Source: Dehalococcoidia bacterium | Lineage (GTDB): Bacteria; Chloroflexota; Dehalococcoidia; GIF9; UBA5620 | Reading direction: 5' to 3' | DNA: 15,382 nt | NCBI GenBank assembly: GCA_016783225.1 | Contig: JADHWZ010000031.1 | Coordinates: 1 to 15,382, forward strand | Shown: positions 1 through 7,271 of the stretch, piece after piece | How positions within the stretch are numbered: the stretch's first letter is position 1 | Layout of the letters: every line of letters begins with the position of its first letter | Position numbers and translations under genes: made by a program | Notes under the pieces: generated by a model | The model's database searches: none | What the model was told of the DNA's origin: nothing | What the model saw: only the letters and a program-made list of their open reading frames with translations

Positions 1-1
1 C

Positions 2-844
2 TTGACTGGCGCCGTAACAGAAGCTCCCGATGGGCGCGTCAAAATCCGCAATCGCATCTACGAGCGGGCGCTGACCGAAATTGAAGTGCCGCCTGTCCCC
101 AAGCCTACCGACGCTCCACAGCCACAAGATGAATTTCGCTACGATGCCTTCATCAGCTATAGCCACAAGAACAGCGCCTGGGTGCGCAACACGCTGCTGC
201 CCCGGTTGGAGGGTGAGGGCCTGCGTGTTTGCATTGATTACCGTGACTTCGAGGTCGGCACGCCCAGCTTGGTCAATATGGAAAACGCTGTTAAGCACAG
301 CCGTAAGACACTACTCGTTCTAACACCCGCTTGGGTGAAAAGCGAATGGACAGAGTTCGAGGCGCTACTGATCCAGACCAAGGACCCAGTTGGCCGCGGG
401 CGGCGCATTTTGCCGCTCATGGTCCAATCTTGCGAGTTGCCCGACCGCTTGCAGGTTTTCACCTACCTGGACCTCACCGACCCGGCTGAGTTCGACTTCC
501 AGATGCAGCGGCTGGTGGCGGCCATCCGTTCCGCACCACCGTCGCCAACGCCAACTAAGACAACTCCGGTACAACGACCAACGAGACCTTCTCGCCCGAT
601 GCCACGCGGTTTCAGTCAAGAGCACGGGCTGGTCACGCTAGGCGAGCTCCTGACCCAGGTTGATGTACAGGTACGCTTGGACTTCGCCGTGTTGGAGTCA
701 CGTATGCTGGACAACCTGCAGGATGAGCGCCGCTATGGCACCAGTGAGACCATCCGCAGCGAGCGCGCCCGCATTGTGCAGGAGTTGAACAGGCTGGCCC
801 TCACCCACCTGGGGCGCAGTTTCAACGATCTATGCCAGGCATGA
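2..844 (+). CDS. TIR-domain protein, 5'-truncated C-terminal part (NTPase-TIR-effector-associated tail)
   Basis: A TIR domain spans about residues 46-175. It has the box-1 strand YDAFISYSHKN and an SxWxxxE-like block, SEWTEFEALL, whose Glu at about residue 120 sits where the catalytic Glu of NAD-cleaving TIR domains lies. The domain may therefore be an active NADase rather than only an adaptor; this is inference. Residues 1-25 (DGRVKIRNRIYERAL) resemble the last strand-helix of the winged-helix region ending AAA-like/STAND NTPases. The TTG at position 2 is therefore probably not a real start, and the gene likely continues upstream of the window. A Pro/Thr-rich linker (about 178-203) leads to a helical tail (210-280) containing RYGTSETIRSERARIVQ and ending SFNDLC. 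That tail resembles helical effector-associated regions in bacterial NTPase conflict proteins. The next gene begins 78 bp downstream on the same strand. TIR is confident; NTPase origin and NADase activity are inferred. Confidence 0.85.
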   Translation: MTGAVTEAPDGRVKIRNRIYERALTEIEVPPVPKPTDAPQPQDEFRYDAFISYSHKNSAWVRNTLLPRLEGEGLRVCIDYRDFEVGTPSLVNMENAVKHSRKTLLVLTPAWVKSEWTEFEALLIQTKDPVGRGRRILPLMVQSCELPDRLQVFTYLDLTDPAEFDFQMQRLVAAIRSAPPSPTPTKTTPVQRPTRPSRPMPRGFSQEHGLVTLGELLTQVDVQVRLDFAVLESRMLDNLQDERRYGTSETIRSERARIVQELNRLALTHLGRSFNDLCQA

Positions 845-922
845 TGCAGAATACCAGGGTGATCTAGTGGCATTTTCAGCGCGATTCACGCCATTAGACA
901 TTTCCTGAAAGGATGAGAGACG

Positions 923-3900
923 ATGGATATATTGATAGATATCCTTCAGTACTTGAGTTCGCTGCCAGATGTGGCTGCTATTGTCGTGGTAGCCGCTGCT
1001 CTTGTCGTGCTCTATTTTCAGGTTCAGAATCTTCGCTGGGAAACCCGGTTATTCCAGGAGCGCATCCAAGAAATCCAGCGTGAACTAGAGGATAAGTCCT
1101 CCACTCCGTCCCCAGAACGGCCAGTGCCTCGCCCCACTCCATCCCCGGAACAGCCGGTGCCACACCCTACTCCGTCCCCGGAACGGCCAGTGCCTCCCCG
1201 CAGGCGTGTCAGAGAACGTCCCGTCCTGAGGCTCAGAGACTGGATACGCGTCATCTTACGTCCGGCCTTGAGGTTGATTGCTGCTCTGATTGCAGTGACT
1301 TGCATTCTGTTGGTGCTGGTTGCATCCACCGTATTCCAACCTCCCGAGAAACTAACCATCGCCGTCGCCTACTTCAGCGAAGGCCAGAGCCCTGAAATCC
1401 CGCGCGACCTCACGGCCAGCAACGTGATTCTCAACAAACTCAAGGAGATCGAGGCGCAAGCACCCGGCGTGCAGGTCATCAGGCTTGACCGAGTCTTTGT
1501 GCGCGAGGCCGCCGCCGAGCAGGCCCGGCAAGAAGGCGAGCAATACAACGCCGCCATGGTGATATGGGGAGATCGTTCCTCGGCCGGGCTGTACACCAAA
1601 ATCGAGGCTCACTTCGCCATCTTGCAGCCGGGCGGAGGGCAGGCCAACCCCATCACTATGGAACGCGAGGCTTTCATTGGTGGCGAGAAGGTCAAGGTTG
1701 GCGGCCGGGAAGTCAATGTGGATGCTCTCAGCGAGCAGCAAGACTTCTTCTTCACCTTTGGCCTGGAAGAAGACATTGCCTATTTCGCTGCCTTCACGGT
1801 AGGCCTGATCCACTATCGCAGTGAACAATACGACCTGGCAGTCAAGGAGCTGGAGTTCGCCAGGGACAATGCTCCCTCTCAACCAGATCGACTGGGCAAA
1901 GACACCGTGCTCTTCCATCTGGGCAATGCTTACTTCGCCGGTCGAGAAGTTTTCCCTGATCCAGATGCAGCCGTAGACGAGGCCATCGCCGCTTGGCTGG
2001 AGTCAGCTCAGCTCGACCCCGAAGAGCCCAGCACCCAGTTCAACCTCGGCGTGGCCTACTACGAGAAGGGTGACCTAGACCGGGCCATTGAGCACTGGCA
2101 GCAAACCATCAGTCTCAATCCCAAGGTGGTAAATGCCTACAACAACCTGGGCGTGGCCTACAACCGCCAGCAGAAGCCCGACCTGGCTCTGGCCATGTTT
2201 CAAAAGGCTCTAGAAATAGGAGGCGAAGACGCGATTATCCGTGTCAACCTGGGCAACCTGTATTACGATCAAGGCAACCTTGCTGAAGCCATTGCCGAGT
2301 GGAAAAAGGCCAAAAAGCTCGACCCACAAAACGTGACCGCCCACAATAACTTAGGGGTGGCCTACCGGGAACTGGGTCAACTGGACAAGGCGATTGCCGA
2401 GTACCAACAAGCACTGGAACTCAGCCCCGAGGACCCCATGATCCACAACAACCTCGGCGCAGCCTATCAGGCACAAGGAGACACCCAGGGGGCCATCGCT
2501 GAGTTCCAGAAAGCTGTGAAGTTGGACGCGGCTTATATCCCAGCGCGCATCAATCTGGGCATCGTCTACTACTTGCAGGGCGACACTGTGCAGGCGGTGG
2601 AGGAATGGCAGGGGGCCCAGCGAGTTGACCCACAGAACCCTCAGGTGCACACCGTCCTGGGAGCCGTATACTACGACCAGGGAGAATATGACAAGGCCAT
2701 CAGCGAGTGGCAAGAGGCCCTGCGTCTAGGCGGTGACGACGCTGACCTCTATCAAGCCCTGGGAGACGCTTACTTCGCCAGCGGGCAGTTGGACAACGCG
2801 GCCGCTGCTTACGACGAGGCCATCATGCTCAACCCTCAGTTAGTGCAGGCCTGTGATGGGCTGGCCACCACCTATATCCAGCAGGACAGGACGGCCGAAG
2901 CCGCATCTGTACAGCAACGCTGTGTGGCAGCTAATCCCGAAAGCGCCACTGCTTATAACAATCTTGGCCGGACCTATTATCAAATCGGTGAGTACGAGCA
3001 GGCTCGCCAGGCCTATGAGACGGCACTAAGCAAGGACAGCACACTGGTGGAGGCTCATGAAGGACTAGGACTTACGTGCCTCGAGCTGGAAGAATGGGAC
3101 AGGGCGCAAGAATCGCTGGAGACAGCCCTCCGGTTGGCTCCAGCTCGCGCTCGTACGCATTTCTACCTGGGGAACCTATGTTTCGCTCAAGACAAGTACG
3201 CCGAAGCAATGGTAGCCTATCAAAGAGCCTTGGAACTGGACCCTGCCCTGGAAGAGGCCCAGACCAACCTGGCTTCTGCGACGTATAACTTGGGTATCAC
3301 CCAGGCGCAAGCAGATCAAGTGGCGGCTGCCGAGGAAACCTTCAAACAAGCGATTGCCTTGGATCCCAGCCATGCAGAAGCCCATTTTGCTCTGGGCAAT
3401 TTATACCTGCGCCAAGAACGTTGGTCGGAGGCTATCAGTGCCTATGAGGATGCCCTGTCTGTCCGTTCGGATTTCCCGGAAGCGCGCAACAATCTTGCTG
3501 TCGCTCACTATAATCAGGGGATGGACTTGTACCAAGGAGGGGACAAGACCGGGGCTATCGAGGCCTGGCAAGTGGTCGTTGGGCTAGATCCCAACAACGT
3601 TCAAGCTCTCATTGGCTTGGGTGGTGCCTATTATGACCAAGGGCTCTTTGCCAAGTCTGTGACCTCCTATAAGCAGGCACTGGCGCTCGACCCCAGTAGC
3701 GCTGAGGCCCGCTTCGGCTTGGGGAACGTGTACCTCAAGCAGCAAGACCCGGTTGCAGCAATCACTCAGTACCAGGCTGCCCTTGATCTGAAGCCTGACT
3801 TTTCTGAGGCGCAATACAACTTAGCCATTGCGTACTTTAACCTTGGCCTCAGCCAACTGCAAGCAGGACAGCCTGGCATTGCTGTGCAATCCCTGATGCA

Positions 3901-4324
3901 AGCCATTGACCTTGATCCAACAAGCGCCCAGGCTTACCTGGTCCTGGGCAATGCCTACTTTCAACAAAAGCAGTGGGACGACGCTGCTACAGCCTATGAA
4001 GAGGCTATTCGTCTACAAGCAGACTTCACTGAGGCACACTATAACCTGGGCAATGTGCACTTACAGCAAGAGAGCTGGGACCGGGCCATCTCCGCCTACG
4101 AGGCCGCCCTTGAGGCCCGCCCGGACTTTCCTGAGGCGCGGGAGAACCTGGCTGTGGCTTACTTTAATCGCGGGGTGGATCGAGGCAAAGTAGGGAATAC
4201 GTCTGGAGCCATTCAGGACTTCCAACGGGTATTGGAGATCAGCGAGAATCCGGAATTGAGAAATAAGGCTGAGGCCAACATTAGCATCCTCCAATCCGAT
4301 GTATCTCCCACAGTCACTCCCTAG
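923..4324 (+). CDS. Large membrane-anchored TPR protein (about 23 TPRs)
   Basis: This 1133-residue protein has two hydrophobic segments, about 16-34 and 116-138. Between them lie a charged coiled-coil-like stretch (35-58), an 11-residue Pro-rich motif TPSPE(R/Q)PVP repeated three times (61-93) and a strongly Arg-rich stretch (93-117). By the positive-inside rule the loop is cytoplasmic and everything after TM2 is extracytoplasmic. Residues 141-285 (starting KLTIAVAYF, with AAMVIWGD) resemble the small alpha/beta domain preceding TPRs in TolB/FlgO-like and cyclase-associated proteins; this is a weak match. From about 288 to the end there are about 23 TPR units of 34 residues, of the NLGxAYxxxGxxxxAIxxxxxAxxLDP type. 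Some are lengthened to 41 residues in a regular order. TPR arrays bind other proteins, so a scaffold role is likely but no partner is visible. The start is supported by AAAGGA at 908-913. The gene follows the TIR gene by 78 bp. Confidence 0.93.
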   Translation: MDILIDILQYLSSLPDVAAIVVVAAALVVLYFQVQNLRWETRLFQERIQEIQRELEDKSSTPSPERPVPRPTPSPEQPVPHPTPSPERPVPPRRRVRERPVLRLRDWIRVILRPALRLIAALIAVTCILLVLVASTVFQPPEKLTIAVAYFSEGQSPEIPRDLTASNVILNKLKEIEAQAPGVQVIRLDRVFVREAAAEQARQEGEQYNAAMVIWGDRSSAGLYTKIEAHFAILQPGGGQANPITMEREAFIGGEKVKVGGREVNVDALSEQQDFFFTFGLEEDIAYFAAFTVGLIHYRSEQYDLAVKELEFARDNAPSQPDRLGKDTVLFHLGNAYFAGREVFPDPDAAVDEAIAAWLESAQLDPEEPSTQFNLGVAYYEKGDLDRAIEHWQQTISLNPKVVNAYNNLGVAYNRQQKPDLALAMFQKALEIGGEDAIIRVNLGNLYYDQGNLAEAIAEWKKAKKLDPQNVTAHNNLGVAYRELGQLDKAIAEYQQALELSPEDPMIHNNLGAAYQAQGDTQGAIAEFQKAVKLDAAYIPARINLGIVYYLQGDTVQAVEEWQGAQRVDPQNPQVHTVLGAVYYDQGEYDKAISEWQEALRLGGDDADLYQALGDAYFASGQLDNAAAAYDEAIMLNPQLVQACDGLATTYIQQDRTAEAASVQQRCVAANPESATAYNNLGRTYYQIGEYEQARQAYETALSKDSTLVEAHEGLGLTCLELEEWDRAQESLETALRLAPARARTHFYLGNLCFAQDKYAEAMVAYQRALELDPALEEAQTNLASATYNLGITQAQADQVAAAEETFKQAIALDPSHAEAHFALGNLYLRQERWSEAISAYEDALSVRSDFPEARNNLAVAHYNQGMDLYQGGDKTGAIEAWQVVVGLDPNNVQALIGLGGAYYDQGLFAKSVTSYKQALALDPSSAEARFGLGNVYLKQQDPVAAITQYQAALDLKPDFSEAQYNLAIAYFNLGLSQLQAGQPGIAVQSLMQAIDLDPTSAQAYLVLGNAYFQQKQWDDAATAYEEAIRLQADFTEAHYNLGNVHLQQESWDRAISAYEAALEARPDFPEARENLAVAYFNRGVDRGKVGNTSGAIQDFQRVLEISENPELRNKAEANISILQSDVSPTVTP
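1103..1201 (+). repeat. 33-bp tandem repeat, three copies, inside the TPR gene
   Basis: Three in-frame copies start at 1103, 1136 and 1169. They encode TPSPERPVPRP, TPSPEQPVPHP and TPSPERPVPPR. The copies differ by only a few bases, which suggests recent expansion. The encoded Pro-rich segment probably acts as a stiff cytoplasmic spacer between a coiled coil and the second membrane segment. Confidence 0.9.
3254..4250 (+). repeat. Higher-order TPR repeat with 109-residue (327-bp) period
   Basis: Lengthened 41-residue TPR units, with a seven-residue insert after the first helix, begin at residues 853, 962 and 1071 (nucleotides 3479, 3806 and 4133). The spacing is exactly 109 residues, i.e. 41+34+34. 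A further lengthened unit begins at residue 778 (nucleotide 3254), 75 residues earlier, as if one 34-residue unit were missing. The lengthened units share an EAxxNLAxAxxNxG motif preceded by an acidic-aromatic DF(P/S). This indicates growth of the array by duplication of three-TPR blocks. Confidence 0.75.
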
Positions 4325-4584
4325 CAGCCACGCTACTGATCCCAGTCTTATGATGCCTATCTGTCCAAGTGTGCCAATGATCCGGCCTTCGCAGCCTGCC
4401 CGGATGCTGTCCTGCTGCACACTAGCCAATGATGAGGTAGGAAATTCCGAGAAACGCCCCGAACCCGCTGCTGTGGGGTTGCGGGAGGGGGACTATCATT
4501 ATCGAGAACGGCCAGGTCATTCGTAACCCAAGGCTGGAGGCCATCTCAGCAATAGAGTCTAGCAACTGTCAAGGTAAAGAGCTC
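4325..4584 (+). other. 260-bp intergenic gap, no gene supported
   Basis: No convincing start, signal or conserved protein is seen in this gap. A stretch from 4441 to 4584 is open in frame with the downstream gene but lacks an ATG/GTG/TTG start with a ribosome binding site, and its translation is unfamiliar. No clear promoter or rho-independent terminator was recognised by eye. The gap probably separates the TPR transcription unit from the next gene and may hold an unrecognised promoter. Confidence 0.5.
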
Positions 4585-6342
4585 ATGGCAAAACTCTACT
4601 CTCACAGCTGTGTCCAGCTAGCACGTGTGGCAATGACGCTCCTTTTGATATTGGGAACGATACTCGTTATTCCGCAGCCAATCAGTGCCCAGGCTCATGA
4701 TTCCAGTCCCCCGGCCGAGATCGTCAAGCTTATCTTTACCCACCATTCCTGCGGAGAAAACTGGCTGGCCGACGACCACGGGGGATTAGGGCGAGCACTG
4801 GCCGAGAACAACTACTTCGTCAGTGATACCAACTATGGCTGGGGGCCAGACAGCATTGGCGACCGGACGGACATCACCGACTGGCCCGAATGGTTCACCG
4901 ACCCAAACAGCGACCGCTATCTGGTAGCTCTCTATGCGGAGAGCGGACAGAACTCCTGGTACACGCGGGATCTGCCCGACCCCGGTGGGGAAAACCAGAT
5001 CATTATGTTCAAATCCTGCTTCCCGAACTCGAATCTGGAAGGAAGCCCCAACGACCCACCAGTGCGAGGCGAGGGACTCACGGTGAGCAATGCCAAAGCG
5101 ATCTACAACGAGCTGTTGACCTACTTTGCCACCCGGCCGGACAAGCTCTTTGTCGTAATCACAGCTCCCCCGGTTCAGGACCCGACTCATGCCGCCAACG
5201 CCCGCGCTTTTAACACCTGGCTGGTCATAGAGTGGTTGAACGGATATGAGGGAAGCAATGTCGCCGTTTTTGATTTCTACAATCTGCTGACTGATCCAGA
5301 CAACCATCACCGCTTCCACAGTGGCGCAATTGAACACATCACCAATCGAGGAGGAGATACGCTGTATTACCCCAGTAACGGCGATGACCACCCATCTCCG
5401 GCAGGCAACCGGAAGGCGACCGAGGAGTTTGTCCCCTTGCTCAACGTCTATTACCATCGCTGGCGGAGCGGAGCGCCCGTTGCCCCGCCGCCCGCACGCC
5501 AGCCGACGCCTGTGCCCCCGACGGCCATGCCTCAGCCAGCCCCCGTGCCCTCGCTGATCAGCGAAGGCGAGACGCCAGCCATAGACCCATTGCCTCCCCC
5601 GTCCGAAGCTGGTGAGGTGATTGACGACTTTGAGCGTGGAGTTAACGAATGGGTAGTTTTTGCCGACGAGGAGAAGGACACCGAACTGACCTGCGGCCGG
5701 GACGAAGCCGATTCCCACAGCGGGGCAGCCGGGCTGCGCATCGAATACGACATCGCTTCTGACAGTTGGGCCACTTGCAGCCTGGTTTACCCCTCTCCCC
5801 AGGATTGGGGCGAGGGGCTGGGGTTGACTGTTCGTCTGCACGCCGAACGAGTTGGGCAGCAGGTGACCCTCGTTGCCTATCAGGGGAACTCACCCGACAG
5901 TCTGTCTCACTTTGAGTTCCAGATGCAGACTGACCAGGAGGCGGTGGCTGGCTGGCAGCGGGTGGATGTCCCCTGGAACCAACTCACTCAACCCTCGTGG
6001 GAAGGGAATGGTACTGCCCGCTTTGATCCCAACCGGGCGATGGGACTCGCTTTCTTGTTTGATGCCCCCGATGGTAGGCGCAACAGCGGTCAACTATGGG
6101 TGGATAACGTGAGCTTGTTATCTGCGGTTCCCCCAGCTTCTGCAACTCCCGAACTGGCTGTCCACCCTCAGCCGTCTGTCATATCGGAAAATGAGACCAG
6201 TGTCCCCCAGCCAGCCGACGAGTCAGAAAGAGAAAAGGGACGCAAAGGTCTGTGTCCAGGCTCCACAGCGATCGGATTAGTGACATTGATAGGAGTGATT
6301 TGGGCACGGAGACAGCCATCATTCCTCAAAGAGCAGAAGTAA
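4585..6342 (+). CDS. Secreted SGNH-hydrolase-like protein with carbohydrate-binding-like domain and C-terminal sorting-like tail
   Basis: A signal peptide with a hydrophobic core at 16-30 and a likely cut after the SAQA at 34-37 starts the protein. AAGGT at 4571-4575 supports the ATG. Residues 46-293 look like an SGNH/GDSL-type esterase or lipase fold. FTHHSCGENW (51-60) would supply the nucleophile Ser55, and GDDHPSPAGNRKAT (266-279) would supply the Asp/His pair (Asp267, His269), with one residue fewer than the usual DxxH. Substrate is unknown. A Pro-rich linker follows (about 297-338), then a beta-rich domain (345-512, starting VIDDFE and ending WVDNVSLL) like the CBM11/CIA30-type jelly rolls that often bind glycans. 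A second Pro/acidic linker leads to LCPGS (556-560), a hydrophobic helix and RR, which looks like a C-terminal membrane or surface anchor. SGNH assignment is moderate; secretion is strong. Confidence 0.85.
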   Translation: MAKLYSHSCVQLARVAMTLLLILGTILVIPQPISAQAHDSSPPAEIVKLIFTHHSCGENWLADDHGGLGRALAENNYFVSDTNYGWGPDSIGDRTDITDWPEWFTDPNSDRYLVALYAESGQNSWYTRDLPDPGGENQIIMFKSCFPNSNLEGSPNDPPVRGEGLTVSNAKAIYNELLTYFATRPDKLFVVITAPPVQDPTHAANARAFNTWLVIEWLNGYEGSNVAVFDFYNLLTDPDNHHRFHSGAIEHITNRGGDTLYYPSNGDDHPSPAGNRKATEEFVPLLNVYYHRWRSGAPVAPPPARQPTPVPPTAMPQPAPVPSLISEGETPAIDPLPPPSEAGEVIDDFERGVNEWVVFADEEKDTELTCGRDEADSHSGAAGLRIEYDIASDSWATCSLVYPSPQDWGEGLGLTVRLHAERVGQQVTLVAYQGNSPDSLSHFEFQMQTDQEAVAGWQRVDVPWNQLTQPSWEGNGTARFDPNRAMGLAFLFDAPDGRRNSGQLWVDNVSLLSAVPPASATPELAVHPQPSVISENETSVPQPADESEREKGRKGLCPGSTAIGLVTLIGVIWARRQPSFLKEQK

Positions 6343-6437
6343 GACCATGGTCGAAGAGGCCTTGGAGTTCTTTCGAGCGCTAGCCTATCGCTCAAGATGA
6401 ACTACATCTTTCACAACAAATCGAAAAGGAGGTTCAA
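6343..6437 (+). promoter_or_regulatory. Intergenic leader with strong Shine-Dalgarno for the three-ribbon gene
   Basis: AAAGGAGG within 6424-6432 is a near-perfect ribosome binding site, five to six bases before the ATG at 6438. It is the strongest in the window, which suggests this protein is made at a higher level than its neighbours. No promoter boxes could be supported. Confidence 0.6.
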
Positions 6438-7109
6438 ATGGAATTCCTAGAGTCTATAAGAAAGGGGGCGGCTCGAGCTCAGCTCGAGACAGAGAAGCGC
6501 CTGCGTATCAATCGGGTTCAGCGGGAGATCGATGCCCTGAACCAGCAAATTCGCCAGAGAACGCTTCAGCTCGGCGAGAAAGCCTTGGAATTGTACCAGG
6601 CAGGAGAGTTGCCTGAGCCTGACCTAGTCGCCATCTGTAAGGGCATAGTGATTTTGAAGAAAGAAATCGCCGAGAAGGAGGCACAGATCGAGGCGATCAG
6701 GCTAGAATCACTGCCAGAGGAGATGGTGGCTGTCCCCGCAACGTATGGCCACTTGTGTCCCCAATGCAGAATCAGCCTCCCGGAAGAAGCTGGCTTCTGC
6801 CCACACTGCGGCAGTAGGGCTATAGATGTCCCTCCTCCTTCCGTGCCAAGTATGGCTGCCAAGTGTACCAACTGTGGGGCCATGATACCAGAAGATGCTG
6901 CATTCTGCCCCCAGTGCGGTATGAAGGTTGAGAGGAAGCCAGAAGCTGTTGAGCCGTTGGGTGCAGTCTGCTCTGAATGTGGCAGTCCCCTGGAAGAGGA
7001 TGCCGTGTTCTGCCCTGACTGTGGAACCAAGGTACCAGAAGCGCAAGCTCCGAAACCCAAAGACGTTTCTATTCCCGAAGAGAAGGGATCCACAACATCT
7101 GAGGAGTAG
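6438..7109 (+). CDS. Cytoplasmic coiled-coil protein with three tandem zinc ribbons
   Basis: The 223-residue product has no signal peptide or membrane segment. Residues 1-92 are charged and helical, with coiled-coil character around 14-45 and 66-92. Three Cys4 zinc ribbons of the CPxC-x10-CPxCG type follow: Cys107/110/121/124, Cys143/146/157/160 and Cys178/181/192/195, spaced about 35 residues apart. The tail (201-223) is acidic and Pro/Lys-rich. Such ribbons usually make structural protein-protein or nucleic-acid contacts; no catalytic motif is seen. Three neighbouring membrane proteins carry similar single ribbons, so this soluble protein could be the cytoplasmic hub they meet, or a product of the same domain family's expansion. 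That role is inference. Zinc binding is well supported by the complete Cys sets. Confidence 0.88.
   Translation: MEFLESIRKGAARAQLETEKRLRINRVQREIDALNQQIRQRTLQLGEKALELYQAGELPEPDLVAICKGIVILKKEIAEKEAQIEAIRLESLPEEMVAVPATYGHLCPQCRISLPEEAGFCPHCGSRAIDVPPPSVPSMAAKCTNCGAMIPEDAAFCPQCGMKVERKPEAVEPLGAVCSECGSPLEEDAVFCPDCGTKVPEAQAPKPKDVSIPEEKGSTTSEE
6472..6488. repeat. 17-bp palindrome near the start of the three-ribbon gene
   Basis: CTCGAGCT-C-AGCTCGAG has perfect 8-bp arms around one central base. It covers codons 12-17, 34 bases after the start codon. It could form an mRNA hairpin or a protein-binding dyad early in the gene, or be a coincidence of coding sequence. Confidence 0.5.
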
Positions 7110-7271
7110 AACTCTTCAGGAGAGCCTACGATCTCTACAAGCCCTCCAGAAATGTGGCCGGATGTAGGGATGTCTTCAAGTGTTCCCTGCATCAGGTCAT
7201 ACATACCCACCTGCGTCAAAGCTATAAGTGTCGGAAATAGGTAAGACGAGTTCAGTAGCGGGGGGTTAGAC

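Noticed and set aside
1103..1201. Possible CRISPR-like direct repeats
   Set aside because: The 33-bp units are contiguous without spacers and stay in frame as a Pro-rich protein repeat.
1352..1918. Minus-strand open frame (188 codons) inside the TPR gene
   Set aside because: Mirror of the coding strand; no domain recognised and the + strand reading is continuous and well supported.
4299..4584. Small + strand frames between the TPR and SGNH-like genes, including an open stretch continuing into the latter
   Set aside because: No start with a ribosome binding site and unfamiliar sequence; the ATG at 4585 begins a clear signal peptide and is the better start.
4786..5841. Long minus-strand open frame (351 codons) opposite the SGNH-like gene
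   Set aside because: It lies wholly inside a well-supported + strand gene with signal peptide and conserved domains; its translation has no recognisable motif and it has no credible ribosome binding site.
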